A stretch of 64,000 nucleotides of DNA, taken from an uncultured Prevotellaceae bacterium. GTDB lineage: Bacteria; Bacteroidota; Bacteroidia; Bacteroidales; Bacteroidaceae. The stretch spans positions 17,319 through 81,318 of the forward strand of contig CADASP010000020.1 in assembly GCA_902790625.1 (NCBI GenBank), given 5' to 3'. A program made the position numbers and the translations under genes. The notes below the pieces were generated by a model. That model was not told the DNA's origin. It did not search any database and saw only the letters and a list, made by a program, of their open reading frames with translations. Shown here in pieces: positions 34,217-43,965 of this stretch. Position 1 is the first letter of the stretch. Each line of letters begins with the position of its first letter.

Positions 34217-34323
34217 CCTAAACGACTTATCTCCTAAACGACCAAACGACTAATCTCCTAAACGACTAATTGACTAATCTCCTAAACGACTAAACGACTA
34301 ATCTCCTAAACGACTAATTGACG
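34217..34323. repeat. CTAAACGA/CTAATCTC 8-bp tandem repeat in the metY leader
   Basis: About 13 eight-base units (CTAAACGA, CTAATCTC, CTAATTGA) just downstream of the metY promoter box, so it would be transcribed as the 5' leader of metY. Confidence 0.9.
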
Positions 34324-34326
34324 GTG

Positions 34327-34334
34327 CAAAGTTA
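34327..34334 (-). promoter_or_regulatory. Promoter -7 box for metY
   Basis: TAACTTTG on the minus strand; the predicted leader of about 180 nt carries the CTAAACGA repeat. Confidence 0.65.
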
Positions 34335-34385
34335 CTAACTTTGGAAATATCTACCAAATTTCTTGCAAGAATCAGAAAATATGCC

Positions 34386-34393
34386 TAAATTTG
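34386..34393 (+). promoter_or_regulatory. Promoter -7 box for the Lrp/AsnC gene
   Basis: TAAATTTG on the plus strand, 69 bp before the ATG. Confidence 0.5.
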
Positions 34394-34462
34394 CAGCCGA
34401 GAAAGAAAATCTTTCCGATGAAGGCTTTTCTGAAACGTCTGAACAGAATAAAAATCTAAACG

Positions 34463-34927
34463 ATGGCAGAAATCTTAGACGAAACCGATTTGCTGATACT
34501 CAAAACGCTGCAAAAAAACGCAAAGTTGACCACAAAAGAGTTGGCCGACGCCGTTCATCTGACCCCCACGCCTGTGTTTGAGCGACTAAAACGGTTGGAG
34601 AAGAGGGGATACATCAAGAAATACGTCGCCATACTCGATCCTGACAAGCTGGGACAAAGTCTGCTGGTGTTCTGCAAGGTGAAGCTGAAGCAAATCAACC
34701 ACGAGATTGCCGATGCCTTCGTGCGACGCATACAGCGCATCCCCGAGGTCATAGAGTGCTACAACACCTCGGGCGCATACGATTATTTATTAAAGGTACG
34801 CGCACGCGACATGAAGCAATACCAGGAGTTCGTGCTCAACAAGCTGGGCGAGATAGAGAGCCTGGCCTCGATAGAAAGCACCTTCGTGATGAGCGAAGTG
34901 AAGCAGAACTACGGCATCAACATTTAG
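34463..34927 (+). CDS. Lrp/AsnC-family regulator
   Basis: 154 residues. The N-terminal winged helix-turn-helix (LDETDLLILKTLQKNAKLTT, then LADAVHLTPTPVFERLKRLE) is followed by the ligand-binding RAM domain (about 65-150: VFCKVKLKQ, IECYNTSGAYDYLLKVRARD). Such regulators form octamers and answer to amino acids. It is divergent from metY and may link sulfur amino-acid synthesis to leucine, methionine or another amino acid (inference). An alternative reading frame start at 34363 is a shadow. Confidence 0.93.
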   Translation: MAEILDETDLLILKTLQKNAKLTTKELADAVHLTPTPVFERLKRLEKRGYIKKYVAILDPDKLGQSLLVFCKVKLKQINHEIADAFVRRIQRIPEVIECYNTSGAYDYLLKVRARDMKQYQEFVLNKLGEIESLASIESTFVMSEVKQNYGINI

Positions 34928-35057
34928 TCCGCCACACCTGTCGCGGCAAATGAATAGACGACGGATTAAAAACGGATGATGATTGTCCGCATGTGTCGGC
35001 ACCTGACGCTGAAAGCGTCTGGAATCTTCAAAATTCTTGCATCAAGAAGAAAGAACC

Positions 35058-35813
35058 CTACTCCGCGTCATGACGGCTGGCTAACCACGCTTCAGCTCGT
35101 TGCAGGTCGTCGGGCGTGTCGATGCCGATGGTTTCCACGTTGGTGAGGCCCACTTTGATGCGGAACCCGTTTTGCAGCCACCGCAGTTGCTCCAGGCTCT
35201 CAGCCTTCTCCAGCGGACTCTGCGGCAGCTGGGTGATGGCGTGGAGCACCTCGCGGCGGTAGGCATAGATGCCGAGGTGCTTGACGAAGGGGAACTGGGC
35301 GAGCCACTGGCTGCGCTCGCTGCCGCGCACGAAGGGGATGACGCTGCGGCTGAAGTAGAGGGCATAGCCGTTGACATCGGTGACAATCTTGGGCGAGTTG
35401 GGGTTCTCCACGGCATCCATCGTCTCGAAGGGCTTGCCAATGGTGCCAATCTGCGTCTGCGGGTCGTCGAGGAAGAGGTGCATCAGCGTGTGCAGCTGCG
35501 AGGGGTGGATGAAAGGCTCGTCGCCCTGCACGTTGACGACGACGTCGGCATCGGTGCCGATGCGCTGCGCCGCCTCCTCAATGCGGTCGGTGCCGCTCTT
35601 ATGGTCGGAGCGCGTCATCACGCATTGGCCGCCAAAGGCCTCCACAGCTTGGCGGATGCGGTCGTCGTCGGTGGCCACCCACGTCGCGATGGACATGCCG
35701 CTCACCTGCTCATACACCCGCTGTATCACGGGCATGCCCCCCAGCATGGCCAAGGGCTTGCCGGGAAAGCGCGTCGAAGCATAGCGCGCTGGAATGATAG
35801 CAATGAATTTCAT
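35058..35813 (-). CDS. kdsB: 3-deoxy-manno-octulosonate cytidylyltransferase
   Basis: Activates Kdo with CTP to CMP-Kdo for lipopolysaccharide core synthesis, in the cytosol. 251 residues with the nucleotide-binding start IPARYASTRFPGKPLAMLGG, the VVNVQGDEPFIHPSQL motif at about 92-107, and KHLGIYAYRREVL. Full length and conventional. It is 20 bp after the second Cthe_2159-type gene and may be the last gene of the CotH operon, a pairing whose sense is unclear. Confidence 0.95.
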   Translation of the reverse strand: MKFIAIIPARYASTRFPGKPLAMLGGMPVIQRVYEQVSGMSIATWVATDDDRIRQAVEAFGGQCVMTRSDHKSGTDRIEEAAQRIGTDADVVVNVQGDEPFIHPSQLHTLMHLFLDDPQTQIGTIGKPFETMDAVENPNSPKIVTDVNGYALYFSRSVIPFVRGSERSQWLAQFPFVKHLGIYAYRREVLHAITQLPQSPLEKAESLEQLRWLQNGFRIKVGLTNVETIGIDTPDDLQRAEAWLASRHDAE

Positions 35814-35832
35814 ATCGCGTACTTTTCACTTT

Positions 35833-37458
35833 TCACTTCTCAATCCCTTTCCTCACGCTGCCGTCGGCCCTCTTCTCGATGCTGATGCCATGCCATGTCG
35901 AGGTGTGGCGCTGTCCGCTCACGGTGTAGCGTTGAGGCCGCTGGGCAGAGGATGGAAGGGTGGGGGTGTGGATGGCATCGTGGCTGGCCACCTTCTTCAG
36001 CACGATGGGGTGGGTGGGTGTTCCCACCATGGCATCGGCACCAAACGCAATGGGCTGGCTGCTCTCCAGTTCTGTGGTGGTGCCATCGGCGGCATAGTCG
36101 TAGAGACGGAAGCTGACGGGCGTGGCATCGAGGCTGTTGCTATGCACGCGCACCACGCCATAGGAAGCAAGCTGGAACACGCCATAGCCCACGCAGTCGT
36201 TGGCCATGAATGCTCCCACGGCCACATCGTCGTAGGCATCGAGGCGGTGGCCGTCCTCATCCTCCACCACGACATAGACGCTCATGTCGTACTGGTAGCC
36301 AGCGTGCGCCGACACCCACGGCGAGCGCACGGCCATCCACGCGTCGGCCTGATGGGCATCGGTTCCCTTCACATGGTAGGTCTGGGCTTGTGGACCCATG
36401 GCGATGATGCCCACGCTGCCGCCCGTCTGCGTCAGGTCGGCATCCACGCTGACGGCCATGCACTTGTTCACCTCGCCGCTGGCATCTACATAGTTGCCTC
36501 CCGCCACCTCGATGTTGGTGGTGCCGCCGCTGATGTCGAGGAAGCCTCCACCGACGACGGTGGCGTCGGCCTCTTCCTTCTTGGCCTTGATGCCCTTCGA
36601 GCCGTCGCCGCTCACCAGCACCTGGGTGGTGCCGCCACTGATGCTCACGGTGTGGCAGGCGCGGATGGCCTCGCTGTCGGCTCCGTCGACGCTGATGTTG
36701 ACAGCCCCACCACTGATGGCCACGATGCTGTCGGCATCGATGGCCGTGGCGCCAGCACCCACGTTGATGCTCAGCGCGCCACCACCGATGCGCACGCTGC
36801 CATAGTCGTCGGCATCGATGCCGTCGCCCTTCACCGCGTTGATGTTCACCGTGCCGCCCTGCATCAGGAAATAGTTCTTTTCGGGGTCGGCGATGCCTTT
36901 GCCACAGTGGATGCCGTCGGTGACGGCGCCGAGCACGTTGATGAAGCCCGTCGTCTTCTTCAGCTCAATGTACTCCTTGGCGGCGATGGCATGCTTGGCA
37001 CGGCCGGTGACGTTGAGCGTGCCACCGCCCTTGAACTCCGGATGGCCCTTGAAGTAGAGCGCGGCCTTCTGTGTGCCGTTCACCTTGTCGGTTAGGGTGT
37101 TCTCGGTGCCATCCACCAGCTCCACGGCGATGCGCTTGCCGCACTCGATGTCGATGGCCGCTCCTTGCTGGCTGATGAGCGTGAGGCCTGCCAACTGCAG
37201 GGTGAGCTTATAAGAGCCGTTGAGCGTGAAGGAGCCGTTGGCAGAGAGTCCCGACAGGCGGTAGGTGTACTCGCGGTTAGTGGTGGCCGAGCTCACCTCC
37301 ACATGTGCGCCGTTGGTGGTATAGGTCACATCGGTCACGCCAGCGGGGATGGTCACGGTGGCACTGTTTGGCCGATAGACGATGTCGATGACGTCTTGTG
37401 CCCCTGCGGGGCTAAATGCTAAAAGACAGATGATGAATGATGAAAGGATGCGCTTCAT
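35833..37458 (-). CDS. Second Cthe_2159-type carbohydrate-binding protein
   Basis: 541 residues with signal peptide (MKRILSSFIICLLAFSPAGA). From about 40 to 350 short beta-helix repeats recur (ISGGAVNISVDGADSEAIRA, ISGGTTQVLVSGDGSKGIKA), as in the DUF4353/Cthe_2159 family of surface polysaccharide binders. Residues about 350-480 add a beta domain (VYVVVEDEDGHRLDAYDDVA), and the end (RYTVSGQRHTSTWHGISI, then ADGSVRKGIEK) is a degenerate sorting-like tail. The start overlaps the CotH gene stop by four bases (ATGA), so CotH and this protein are made together. Its paralogue is at 28196-30055. Confidence 0.85.
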   Translation of the reverse strand: MKRILSSFIICLLAFSPAGAQDVIDIVYRPNSATVTIPAGVTDVTYTTNGAHVEVSSATTNREYTYRLSGLSANGSFTLNGSYKLTLQLAGLTLISQQGAAIDIECGKRIAVELVDGTENTLTDKVNGTQKAALYFKGHPEFKGGGTLNVTGRAKHAIAAKEYIELKKTTGFINVLGAVTDGIHCGKGIADPEKNYFLMQGGTVNINAVKGDGIDADDYGSVRIGGGALSINVGAGATAIDADSIVAISGGAVNISVDGADSEAIRACHTVSISGGTTQVLVSGDGSKGIKAKKEEADATVVGGGFLDISGGTTNIEVAGGNYVDASGEVNKCMAVSVDADLTQTGGSVGIIAMGPQAQTYHVKGTDAHQADAWMAVRSPWVSAHAGYQYDMSVYVVVEDEDGHRLDAYDDVAVGAFMANDCVGYGVFQLASYGVVRVHSNSLDATPVSFRLYDYAADGTTTELESSQPIAFGADAMVGTPTHPIVLKKVASHDAIHTPTLPSSAQRPQRYTVSGQRHTSTWHGISIEKRADGSVRKGIEK

Positions 37459-40400
37459 TTCTCTATTTTCAATTTACGATAGTTCCCATTGCTATATTTC
37501 ACCATGTAGATGCCTGGTGCCAGCTTGGCGGCGTAGCGGCCCATGAATACGCCGCTGAGGCTGTAGTAGCCCATGGCAGTGGCCGCTCCCTTGGCGCTGA
37601 ACGCCATGTCGCCAATGTGGGTGGGTTCCACCAGCACCTCGTCGGCGAGGCTGAGCACCACGGGCTGCTCCACGGTGCCGCTGATGCCAGGAGTGAAGAC
37701 GTTGAACGTTGAACGTTGAACGTTGAACGTGGGCTGCGCGTTGTTACTGTTGTCGTTCAACGTTAAACGTTCAACGTTCAACGTATAAACGGTTCCGTCG
37801 ATGCGGTCGATGGCGCGATAGACGAGCGGCTCGCCTCCCTGTCCGTAGGCCGTCAGCCACAGCAGGTTGTCGGCCGTCTTGCTGAATCCTCGGCACTCGT
37901 CGGCGCTATAGGCCAGCAGGGTGAAGCGGTCGGCATCGAGCGGTTGCCCGTCGGCGGTCTGCAGCTGTGCTATCAGGCCCATCACATTGGGGTGGGCATG
38001 CTTATCGACGCCATAGCGCTGGGCCACGGCATTAGGAGCGCGAAGGCGGCTCATATTCACGGCCACGTCGGGGGCGTTGAAGCGTAGGCTCTTGAACGAA
38101 GCCGACTTGTAGAGGTATCCCTTTCCCGTTTCGAAGGCCGAGAGGGTGCCCGTCCATCCGCTCTTGCCGTAGGTGGCAAATCCGTCCTGTCCTATCAGCT
38201 GGTCGCCCTCTTCCACGGGGCTTCCCTCCAGAGCTGCGGCCAGCGTCTGCATGCCGTTGCAGGGATAGCCTATCCAGTTCCAGCCCGTTTGCAGGGTCAG
38301 CGGCTGCTGGCCTGAGCACTGTGGTGCGTCGCTGTCGAAGGTGTCGGCCTCGCTCATCTGCACCTTATAGAGTTGTCCGGCCACCAGCTGGCGCAGTGCG
38401 CCGGTCATGCCTAAGCGTTCCTGACGGAGCGCCTCGTACTGCTGACCCACTATGCGCTCGGCATGGCTGCTCAGCTCGTCGACGGCGATGGGCGTTTGCA
38501 GGATGTGCGATGTCCAGTTCCAGCCCTTTGCCAGTTGCAACTGGAAGGGTGCGGTGTGCGTCTGCATCAGGTCTCGGTCGTGGCCTACGAGCGAGTCGGA
38601 GGTGAGCACGCGGTTGGTGCGCTCGATGGTGGGGCGGGTCATCAGGTAGAAGTCGGCGCCGCCATCGGGGAATCGGCCCACGCTCTCGTCGCCATGGTGG
38701 GCGTTGTAGGCCAGTCCGTCGACGAACGACTGCATGCCAGGATGCTGGTTGAAGTAGCTGCTGTTGTTGGCCACGAAGGCATCGCTGCTGCTCACCACCA
38801 CCATCTGCCCGTCGTCGTTGCCCAGCTTGAAGTTGGCGTGGATTTGCGACTGGCTCTCCAGCTTGTCGGCCCAGAGGATGAGATGTCCTCCTGCGGGGAT
38901 GACCGTGTTGAGCAGGCTGCTCTGCGGTATTTGGAATTTCAGCGGCTCGTCCAGGTCGTCGCTCACGTAGAGTCCTGCTGCGTCGATGGGCTGGTCGGTG
39001 TTGTTGTAGAGTTCCAGCCAGTCGTTGCGCTTGAAGTACTCGTTGGCATAGATGTCGTTGCCGGCGCTCACCTCGTTCACCTTCACGGGCATGGCCAGCT
39101 CGTGCAGCAGCTGGCTGTCGGTGCCGAGCTGCTCGAAGACGGCCGTCAGCGTCAGGTCGCCACGGTGGTCGATGACGAGGTTGGGCGTGGTGGCCAGCAT
39201 GGTGCCGTCGGCCTCCTGCCATCCTTTGAATATGTAGCCTTCGGGTGCCGAGGCGGTGAGGGTGCAGGGTGCGAAGAGGGTGCCGTCGAAGTGTGCCGTT
39301 GGTATCACCAGCCCGTTGGCTTGCAGCTGTGCAGCGGCAATGTTGCAGCTCAGTTTGACGCGCTGCGCCGGCGAGCTGATTCGTGCATTCTGCCAGTTGC
39401 GCAGCCCCATCATCATTCGGTCGCGGCGCTCAGCCGTGAGCACCTGCTTCATGTAGTCGGCGGTGGGCTGTGTCGACAGGTCTTCAAAGGCCAGCGCTGG
39501 GTCCATCTCGGCCGAGATGCGGTCGATGATGGCGGTGCAGCGGTCGGGGTCGAAGACGCTGCCGGCCACGATGCTGTAGGCGTCGATGAACTGTCGGCGG
39601 AAGCGGTCGTTGTTGAGCATGTTGAGGAATATCGACACCAGTGGCACATTGCGGTTGTTCATGATGTGCTGGAAGGCGTAGGTGTCGTAGCGCAGGGCCT
39701 GGTCGATGTCGAAGAGCACGATGTGGAACTTGCCGTCCCATCCCTTGAAGGCCTTGCAGTTGTTGCCGGGCCAGTCGTCGCCTCCGAGGAACATCTGAGT
39801 GGCCATATAGTTGATGAACTCGTCGATGTCGACCATGTCGCAAATCTGCTGGTAGACCTTCTCGTTGGCTGCCTGTCGCGACAGGTCGCGCCAATGCCAG
39901 AAAGCGTCGGCCGAACCCACGTTCACCTCCACGCCGCCTCCCAGTCGCATCTGGTCCATCTCGTCGGTGTCGAGTCCGTAGTTGCTGTAGCCCATGTGCT
40001 TGTTGCTCGGCTCGCGGATGTTGAGCATGCCGATGTACTGTCCGTTGATGAAGGTGTGCACGGGCATGTAGTCCTGGCAGTCCAGGTGCAGTCCGCTGCT
40101 GATGATGATGTTGTGCAGGGCGGCGTCCTTGATGCGGCACAGCAGGTCGTTGCCGCCGTTGCGCACCTGCAGCACCTTGTTGCGCTGATAGGGCTTGTTG
40201 GGGAAGAAGGGGAAGGTGAGATAGCTCTGTCCCTCGTAGAGGCTCTGCGCCTTCAGCTTGAAGTTGTAGGGATACCACGAGCGGCTCCATCCTCCAAATC
40301 GTGTCAGCGCCACCTCCTGGCTGTGCACCGAGTCGCCGCTGGCGGTGATGTAGTTGAAAGCGGCCAGGCGGTCCCAGTCCATGTTCCAGTTGCAGGGGAA

Positions 40401-43400
40401 GTCGATGCCGCTGCCGCTGGTGCCGTTCACGCCGGTGACGAAGATGCCGAGCGAGTCGCTGTAGAGGCTCTTGGGGTCGGCCACCACCGAGAGCACGGGC
40501 AGCATGTAGTCCTTGTCGCGCAGGATGTAGGAGCAGGTCTTCACCGGGCTGGGCAGACGCCCCTCCTGGTAGAGGCGCATGCGCACCACGGTGGTGGTGC
40601 TGATGCCGATGCCGTCGGTGTAGGTAAGTCCGCCCACGTCGGTGGGTGTGGTGCCGTCGGTGGTGTAGCGCAGCGTGGCGCCTTCGGGCACGGTGGCCGT
40701 CAGGGTGAAGGGCGTGGTGAACACCTGCGAGTCGTGGCTCAGCTCAGGCAAGGGCAACCGCTCGTAGTTGTTGGCATCCACAAATGCGCCGCTGCCGCTG
40801 TTGCTGGCACCGGGTGTGGGCTGCGCCGTCACGCCCCACTCGTTGCCGCCGTCGGTGGTGCGTGCATAGCTGGTGCGGCTCACGGCGGGGGGATAGGTCT
40901 GGCTCACCAGCAGCCGTCCGCTGGGGTCGCTGATGTAGATGGTGCCGCCGTCCATGTTCAGCTTGAAGTCCACCTGTCCGTTGTCCCTCGTGGCGTGGTC
41001 GAACCAGATGATGCCGAAGCCCTTTGCCGGGACGGCGCCGCTGCGGCTGCTCAGCATCGCTTTCATCAGGTTGCCGGCATCGTCGCTCACGTAGAGTCCT
41101 TCGAGCGAGAATCCCCGGGTGCTGGGGTTGTAGATTTCCACGTAGCCGCCGTAGTTGAGCGAGCGGTCGAGAAACATGTCGAGGTTCGACACTTGTATCT
41201 CGTTGATGACCACGCGGGCCGCGGTGACGCTGGCGGTGCTCACCTGCACGTCGATGGTGGCCGTCACCGTCTGTCCCTGGCTGCCCAGTGCCCTCACGGT
41301 GATGGTGGCCTGTCCGTCGGTTTTGGCGGTGGCCACTCCCTTGCTGTCGACGCTCACCACGCCCGGGTTGCTCGATGTCCATTGCAGCTGCTGAAGCGAT
41401 GCCTGGGCGGGCACCACCTGTGCCGTCAGCTGGCGCACCTCGCCGCGCGTCATGGTGATGCTGGGCTGGTCGATGGTGAGTGCGCTGACGTATTCAAACC
41501 TGTCCTTGCCCAGATAGTCCAGGTGGAAGCTGTCCCATACGCTCCAGTCGTATTTGTAGCCCAACTTCTTCTTCACGCCCAAGCGCAGTTGTCCACCCAC
41601 CACGGGCACCAGCAGCTCCACTGGGAACTCCTCGGCCATGAATGCCTCGCTGGCGCCCCATTGCGAGTTGACCACCCATCCAAACTCGGTTTCCATGTCG
41701 CCGCCGTGGGTGTACTCGTCGTGTGTGCTGCTGAAGGGCGATGGCAGCTCCTGCTCCACCTCGTTGGCATAGAGGTGGGCCAGCCCGCGCTCCACTCCCA
41801 GGCGGTGGCTGATGGTGGCGTAGGGGATGGTGTACATGGCATAGACGTTGTTGGCGTCGTTCTCCTCCCATCCGCCGCCATAGTACGACTTGTGCTGCTC
41901 ATACTCGTATGCTCCGTAGCGATAGAATCCCTGTGCCCGCAGTCGATACCATCCGTCGGGCACGTCGTTCAGCGTCTGATACACGTCGAAGGTCTTGTTG
42001 TATGCCTCGGCGCAGGGGTTGTCGCTGCTGCCCCCGATGCCGGGTGAGCCGCGCCACCCGCGCTGGCTGTCGAAGTCGGCGTTGGTGATGAGGTTGGTCA
42101 CGTCGAGGGGGTTGTCCCAGGTGGCCTTGTCGTAGTCCGTTTCATCGTCGCCGCCGTGTCCGCTTGGGTCGTAGTCGGCATTGTTGCCGGCCTGCAGCAG
42201 CGTCAGCTCAAAGTTGTCCCAGATGGTCCAGTCCACGCCGTCCTGCTGCTCCTTGCGCAGTCCTATCCTCAGCTCATGGTTGGTCACGTCCACCTCCACG
42301 GCATTGTCGGCATAGAGTCCGCTGCTGAAGGCCAGCGATGCCTCGGTCATGCTGTAGGGCAGGTCGGCGTCGCCCCCCGGCAGTTGCAGCAGCTGCATCT
42401 GCTCCAGCTCGCTGGCGATGCTCTGTAGCGGGGTGCTCTGGCCAGCGGCATACAGCTGTGCGTAGAGCTGCTCGGTGCCGTTCTGGTGGGCCAGGCGTGC
42501 CGTCCAGTTGGTGTTCTCGCCGTTGTCGTTCCATCGGTAGAATCCCTGCACCGTCAGGCGGTAGCGCCCGTTGGGGATGTTCTCCAGCGTCTGGTAGATG
42601 TCGTAGTTTCTGTTCCACGCCTCGGCGCATCGGTTCTCGTCGATGCCCCCCATGTCGATGCGGCTTCCCTCCCACTCGCTTCTGATGTAGTTGCGGTCGA
42701 AGCGTGGGTTGCTGATGAGGAAGGTGGCGTCGGCGGGGCTGTCGGTGGATGCGCTGAGCAGGGGTGCGAGCATCTCCTCGTGGGTCAGCAGCTCCCATTG
42801 CAGATGGTCGTCGGTGGCATCGCCGCCGTGCATGGCCATGACATACAGCCAATCCTCGTCAACGCCCAAGTAGGTGTCGCCGTCGGAGCGCAGGGTGTAG
42901 GCACCATCCATGCCTGGCTCAATAATCCAGGGCTGCTGCAGGTCGATGTCGGTGAACACGTCTTCATCGTCCACGATGGCCAGATAGCCCGTTCGCCCTG
43001 TGTCGCTGTATCCGCAGTCCAGGCAGAATCTGTTGTCGCCCATCTGCGTCAGCTCTATCGGCAGTGCGTGCTGGCCCACCACGGCGTGGGTGCCATAGAT
43101 GCCCCCGCCAATGAGGTAGAGCCCTGTGGCGCGGTGTCGCAGGTAGTAGGTGCCGGTGGCTATCACCTTGGGCTGCTCGGTGGTGTCGTGGCGCAGCAGC
43201 TCCACATCGTTCCAGGCCACCCAGTTGCAGCAGGAGGCTTGGGCCACGTCGATGCCGAAGCTGAGCTGGCCGTCCCCATCGACGGTGCACTCCACGGCGA
43301 AGACTCCGTTGGTGAAGGGCTGCCCTCGGTATTCGCCAGTGGTGGCGCCGTCGACCACGCTGATGCTGGCGCCGTTGGCCACCAAGCGTATGTCGCCGGC

Positions 43401-43775
43401 GGGGGTGCCCGTGCCGCGCTCGTCGTAGCATCGCACGTGCATGCGCACCGTGTATCGCCCGGCGGGCAGGCCACCGATGGGCTGGTGGCGTATCTGCGCG
43501 TCGGCCAGCGGCCCCACGCTGTTGTCAATCCAGTACTCCATGAACGGGGGTTCCATGTCGCTGCCGTCGCTGCTGCCGCGTGCCGACCAGGTGTCGCACT
43601 GCAGCACGCCGCTGCCGTCGTTGCCGCTGATGGTCCAGAAAGCGGCATCGTCGCAAGCCGCGCCGCCCACGTGGGCGGTGTAGTCTGCCACGCTTGCCGC
43701 CGAGGCGGCAGTGCACAACATCAGGGAAATAATCAGCAGGGCCAGTCGGTCTGTAGTAGTCGTCTTCATGTTCAA
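37455..43775 (-). CDS. Giant CotH-kinase surface protein
   Basis: 2106 residues. Order: signal peptide (1-27); lectin-like N-terminal modules including two related domains (about 345-500 and 555-750: YDIYQTLENIPNGRYRLTV, FDVYQTLNDVPDGWYRLRA); Big2 (about 766-853); lamin-tail domain (854-985); chitobiase-like segment (1014-1085); CotH kinase (about 1095-1430) with DDWPGNNCK at about 1332 and the metal motif FDIDQAL at about 1354; second lamin-tail (about 1560-1700); sorting-like tail (GIYMVKYSNGNYRKLKIEK). CotH kinases are atypical kinases known to phosphorylate spore-coat proteins. The active-site acids look intact. A heptamer repeat at about 1997-2026 precedes the tail. The Cthe_2159-type neighbour is a possible substrate or partner (inference). 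Confidence 0.9.
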   Translation of the reverse strand: MNMKTTTTDRLALLIISLMLCTAASAASVADYTAHVGGAACDDAAFWTISGNDGSGVLQCDTWSARGSSDGSDMEPPFMEYWIDNSVGPLADAQIRHQPIGGLPAGRYTVRMHVRCYDERGTGTPAGDIRLVANGASISVVDGATTGEYRGQPFTNGVFAVECTVDGDGQLSFGIDVAQASCCNWVAWNDVELLRHDTTEQPKVIATGTYYLRHRATGLYLIGGGIYGTHAVVGQHALPIELTQMGDNRFCLDCGYSDTGRTGYLAIVDDEDVFTDIDLQQPWIIEPGMDGAYTLRSDGDTYLGVDEDWLYVMAMHGGDATDDHLQWELLTHEEMLAPLLSASTDSPADATFLISNPRFDRNYIRSEWEGSRIDMGGIDENRCAEAWNRNYDIYQTLENIPNGRYRLTVQGFYRWNDNGENTNWTARLAHQNGTEQLYAQLYAAGQSTPLQSIASELEQMQLLQLPGGDADLPYSMTEASLAFSSGLYADNAVEVDVTNHELRIGLRKEQQDGVDWTIWDNFELTLLQAGNNADYDPSGHGGDDETDYDKATWDNPLDVTNLITNADFDSQRGWRGSPGIGGSSDNPCAEAYNKTFDVYQTLNDVPDGWYRLRAQGFYRYGAYEYEQHKSYYGGGWEENDANNVYAMYTIPYATISHRLGVERGLAHLYANEVEQELPSPFSSTHDEYTHGGDMETEFGWVVNSQWGASEAFMAEEFPVELLVPVVGGQLRLGVKKKLGYKYDWSVWDSFHLDYLGKDRFEYVSALTIDQPSITMTRGEVRQLTAQVVPAQASLQQLQWTSSNPGVVSVDSKGVATAKTDGQATITVRALGSQGQTVTATIDVQVSTASVTAARVVINEIQVSNLDMFLDRSLNYGGYVEIYNPSTRGFSLEGLYVSDDAGNLMKAMLSSRSGAVPAKGFGIIWFDHATRDNGQVDFKLNMDGGTIYISDPSGRLLVSQTYPPAVSRTSYARTTDGGNEWGVTAQPTPGASNSGSGAFVDANNYERLPLPELSHDSQVFTTPFTLTATVPEGATLRYTTDGTTPTDVGGLTYTDGIGISTTTVVRMRLYQEGRLPSPVKTCSYILRDKDYMLPVLSVVADPKSLYSDSLGIFVTGVNGTSGSGIDFPCNWNMDWDRLAAFNYITASGDSVHSQEVALTRFGGWSRSWYPYNFKLKAQSLYEGQSYLTFPFFPNKPYQRNKVLQVRNGGNDLLCRIKDAALHNIIISSGLHLDCQDYMPVHTFINGQYIGMLNIREPSNKHMGYSNYGLDTDEMDQMRLGGGVEVNVGSADAFWHWRDLSRQAANEKVYQQICDMVDIDEFINYMATQMFLGGDDWPGNNCKAFKGWDGKFHIVLFDIDQALRYDTYAFQHIMNNRNVPLVSIFLNMLNNDRFRRQFIDAYSIVAGSVFDPDRCTAIIDRISAEMDPALAFEDLSTQPTADYMKQVLTAERRDRMMMGLRNWQNARISSPAQRVKLSCNIAAAQLQANGLVIPTAHFDGTLFAPCTLTASAPEGYIFKGWQEADGTMLATTPNLVIDHRGDLTLTAVFEQLGTDSQLLHELAMPVKVNEVSAGNDIYANEYFKRNDWLELYNNTDQPIDAAGLYVSDDLDEPLKFQIPQSSLLNTVIPAGGHLILWADKLESQSQIHANFKLGNDDGQMVVVSSSDAFVANNSSYFNQHPGMQSFVDGLAYNAHHGDESVGRFPDGGADFYLMTRPTIERTNRVLTSDSLVGHDRDLMQTHTAPFQLQLAKGWNWTSHILQTPIAVDELSSHAERIVGQQYEALRQERLGMTGALRQLVAGQLYKVQMSEADTFDSDAPQCSGQQPLTLQTGWNWIGYPCNGMQTLAAALEGSPVEEGDQLIGQDGFATYGKSGWTGTLSAFETGKGYLYKSASFKSLRFNAPDVAVNMSRLRAPNAVAQRYGVDKHAHPNVMGLIAQLQTADGQPLDADRFTLLAYSADECRGFSKTADNLLWLTAYGQGGEPLVYRAIDRIDGTVYTLNVERLTLNDNSNNAQPTFNVQRSTFNVFTPGISGTVEQPVVLSLADEVLVEPTHIGDMAFSAKGAATAMGYYSLSGVFMGRYAAKLAPGIYMVKYSNGNYRKLKIEK
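37701..37786. repeat. Inverted heptamer arrays in the CotH gene
   Basis: Four perfect GTTGAAC units (37701-37728) and, 25 bp on, four inverse units GTTCAAC/GTTAAAC (37754-37781), able to form a hairpin of about 28 bp. Read on the minus strand as LNVERLTLND and TFNVQRSTFNVF, directly before the sorting tail. Confidence 0.9.
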
Positions 43776-43809
43776 GTATTGTTAGTAAACAAAATGCAAA
43801 ATCTGGCTG

Positions 43810-43817
43810 CAAAGGTA
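43810..43817 (-). promoter_or_regulatory. Promoter -7 box for the CotH operon
   Basis: TACCTTTG on the minus strand, 34 bp before the ATG. Confidence 0.65.
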
Positions 43818-43935
43818 CAAATTTAGTGGGAGAAAAGAAAAGAAAAACACAATTTTGTTTGATGCGCACAAAGTTATAAGCAAAAAACACACATGATGCC
43901 AGTGGGGGGGCAGCCTTAGTCTGCATTATTCATGA

Positions 43936-43965
43936 CCGTTGGCACAGATTACGCTTCGCGTCTTT
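43936..43965. repeat. ATTACGCTTCGCGTCTTT repeat
   Basis: GGCACAGATTACGCTTCGCG, preceded by CATGACCGTT; it matches copies at 4894 and 4986. Confidence 0.65.

Noticed and set aside
34217..34323. Riboswitch or SAM-type element upstream of metY
   Set aside because: The leader is an 8-bp tandem repeat; no conserved SAM riboswitch core was recognised.
38463..42047. A 1194-codon open frame antisense to the CotH gene
   Set aside because: It is a GC-composition shadow of the sense gene. It is Val/His/Gly-rich, has no recognisable domain, and the sense frame shows clear domains.
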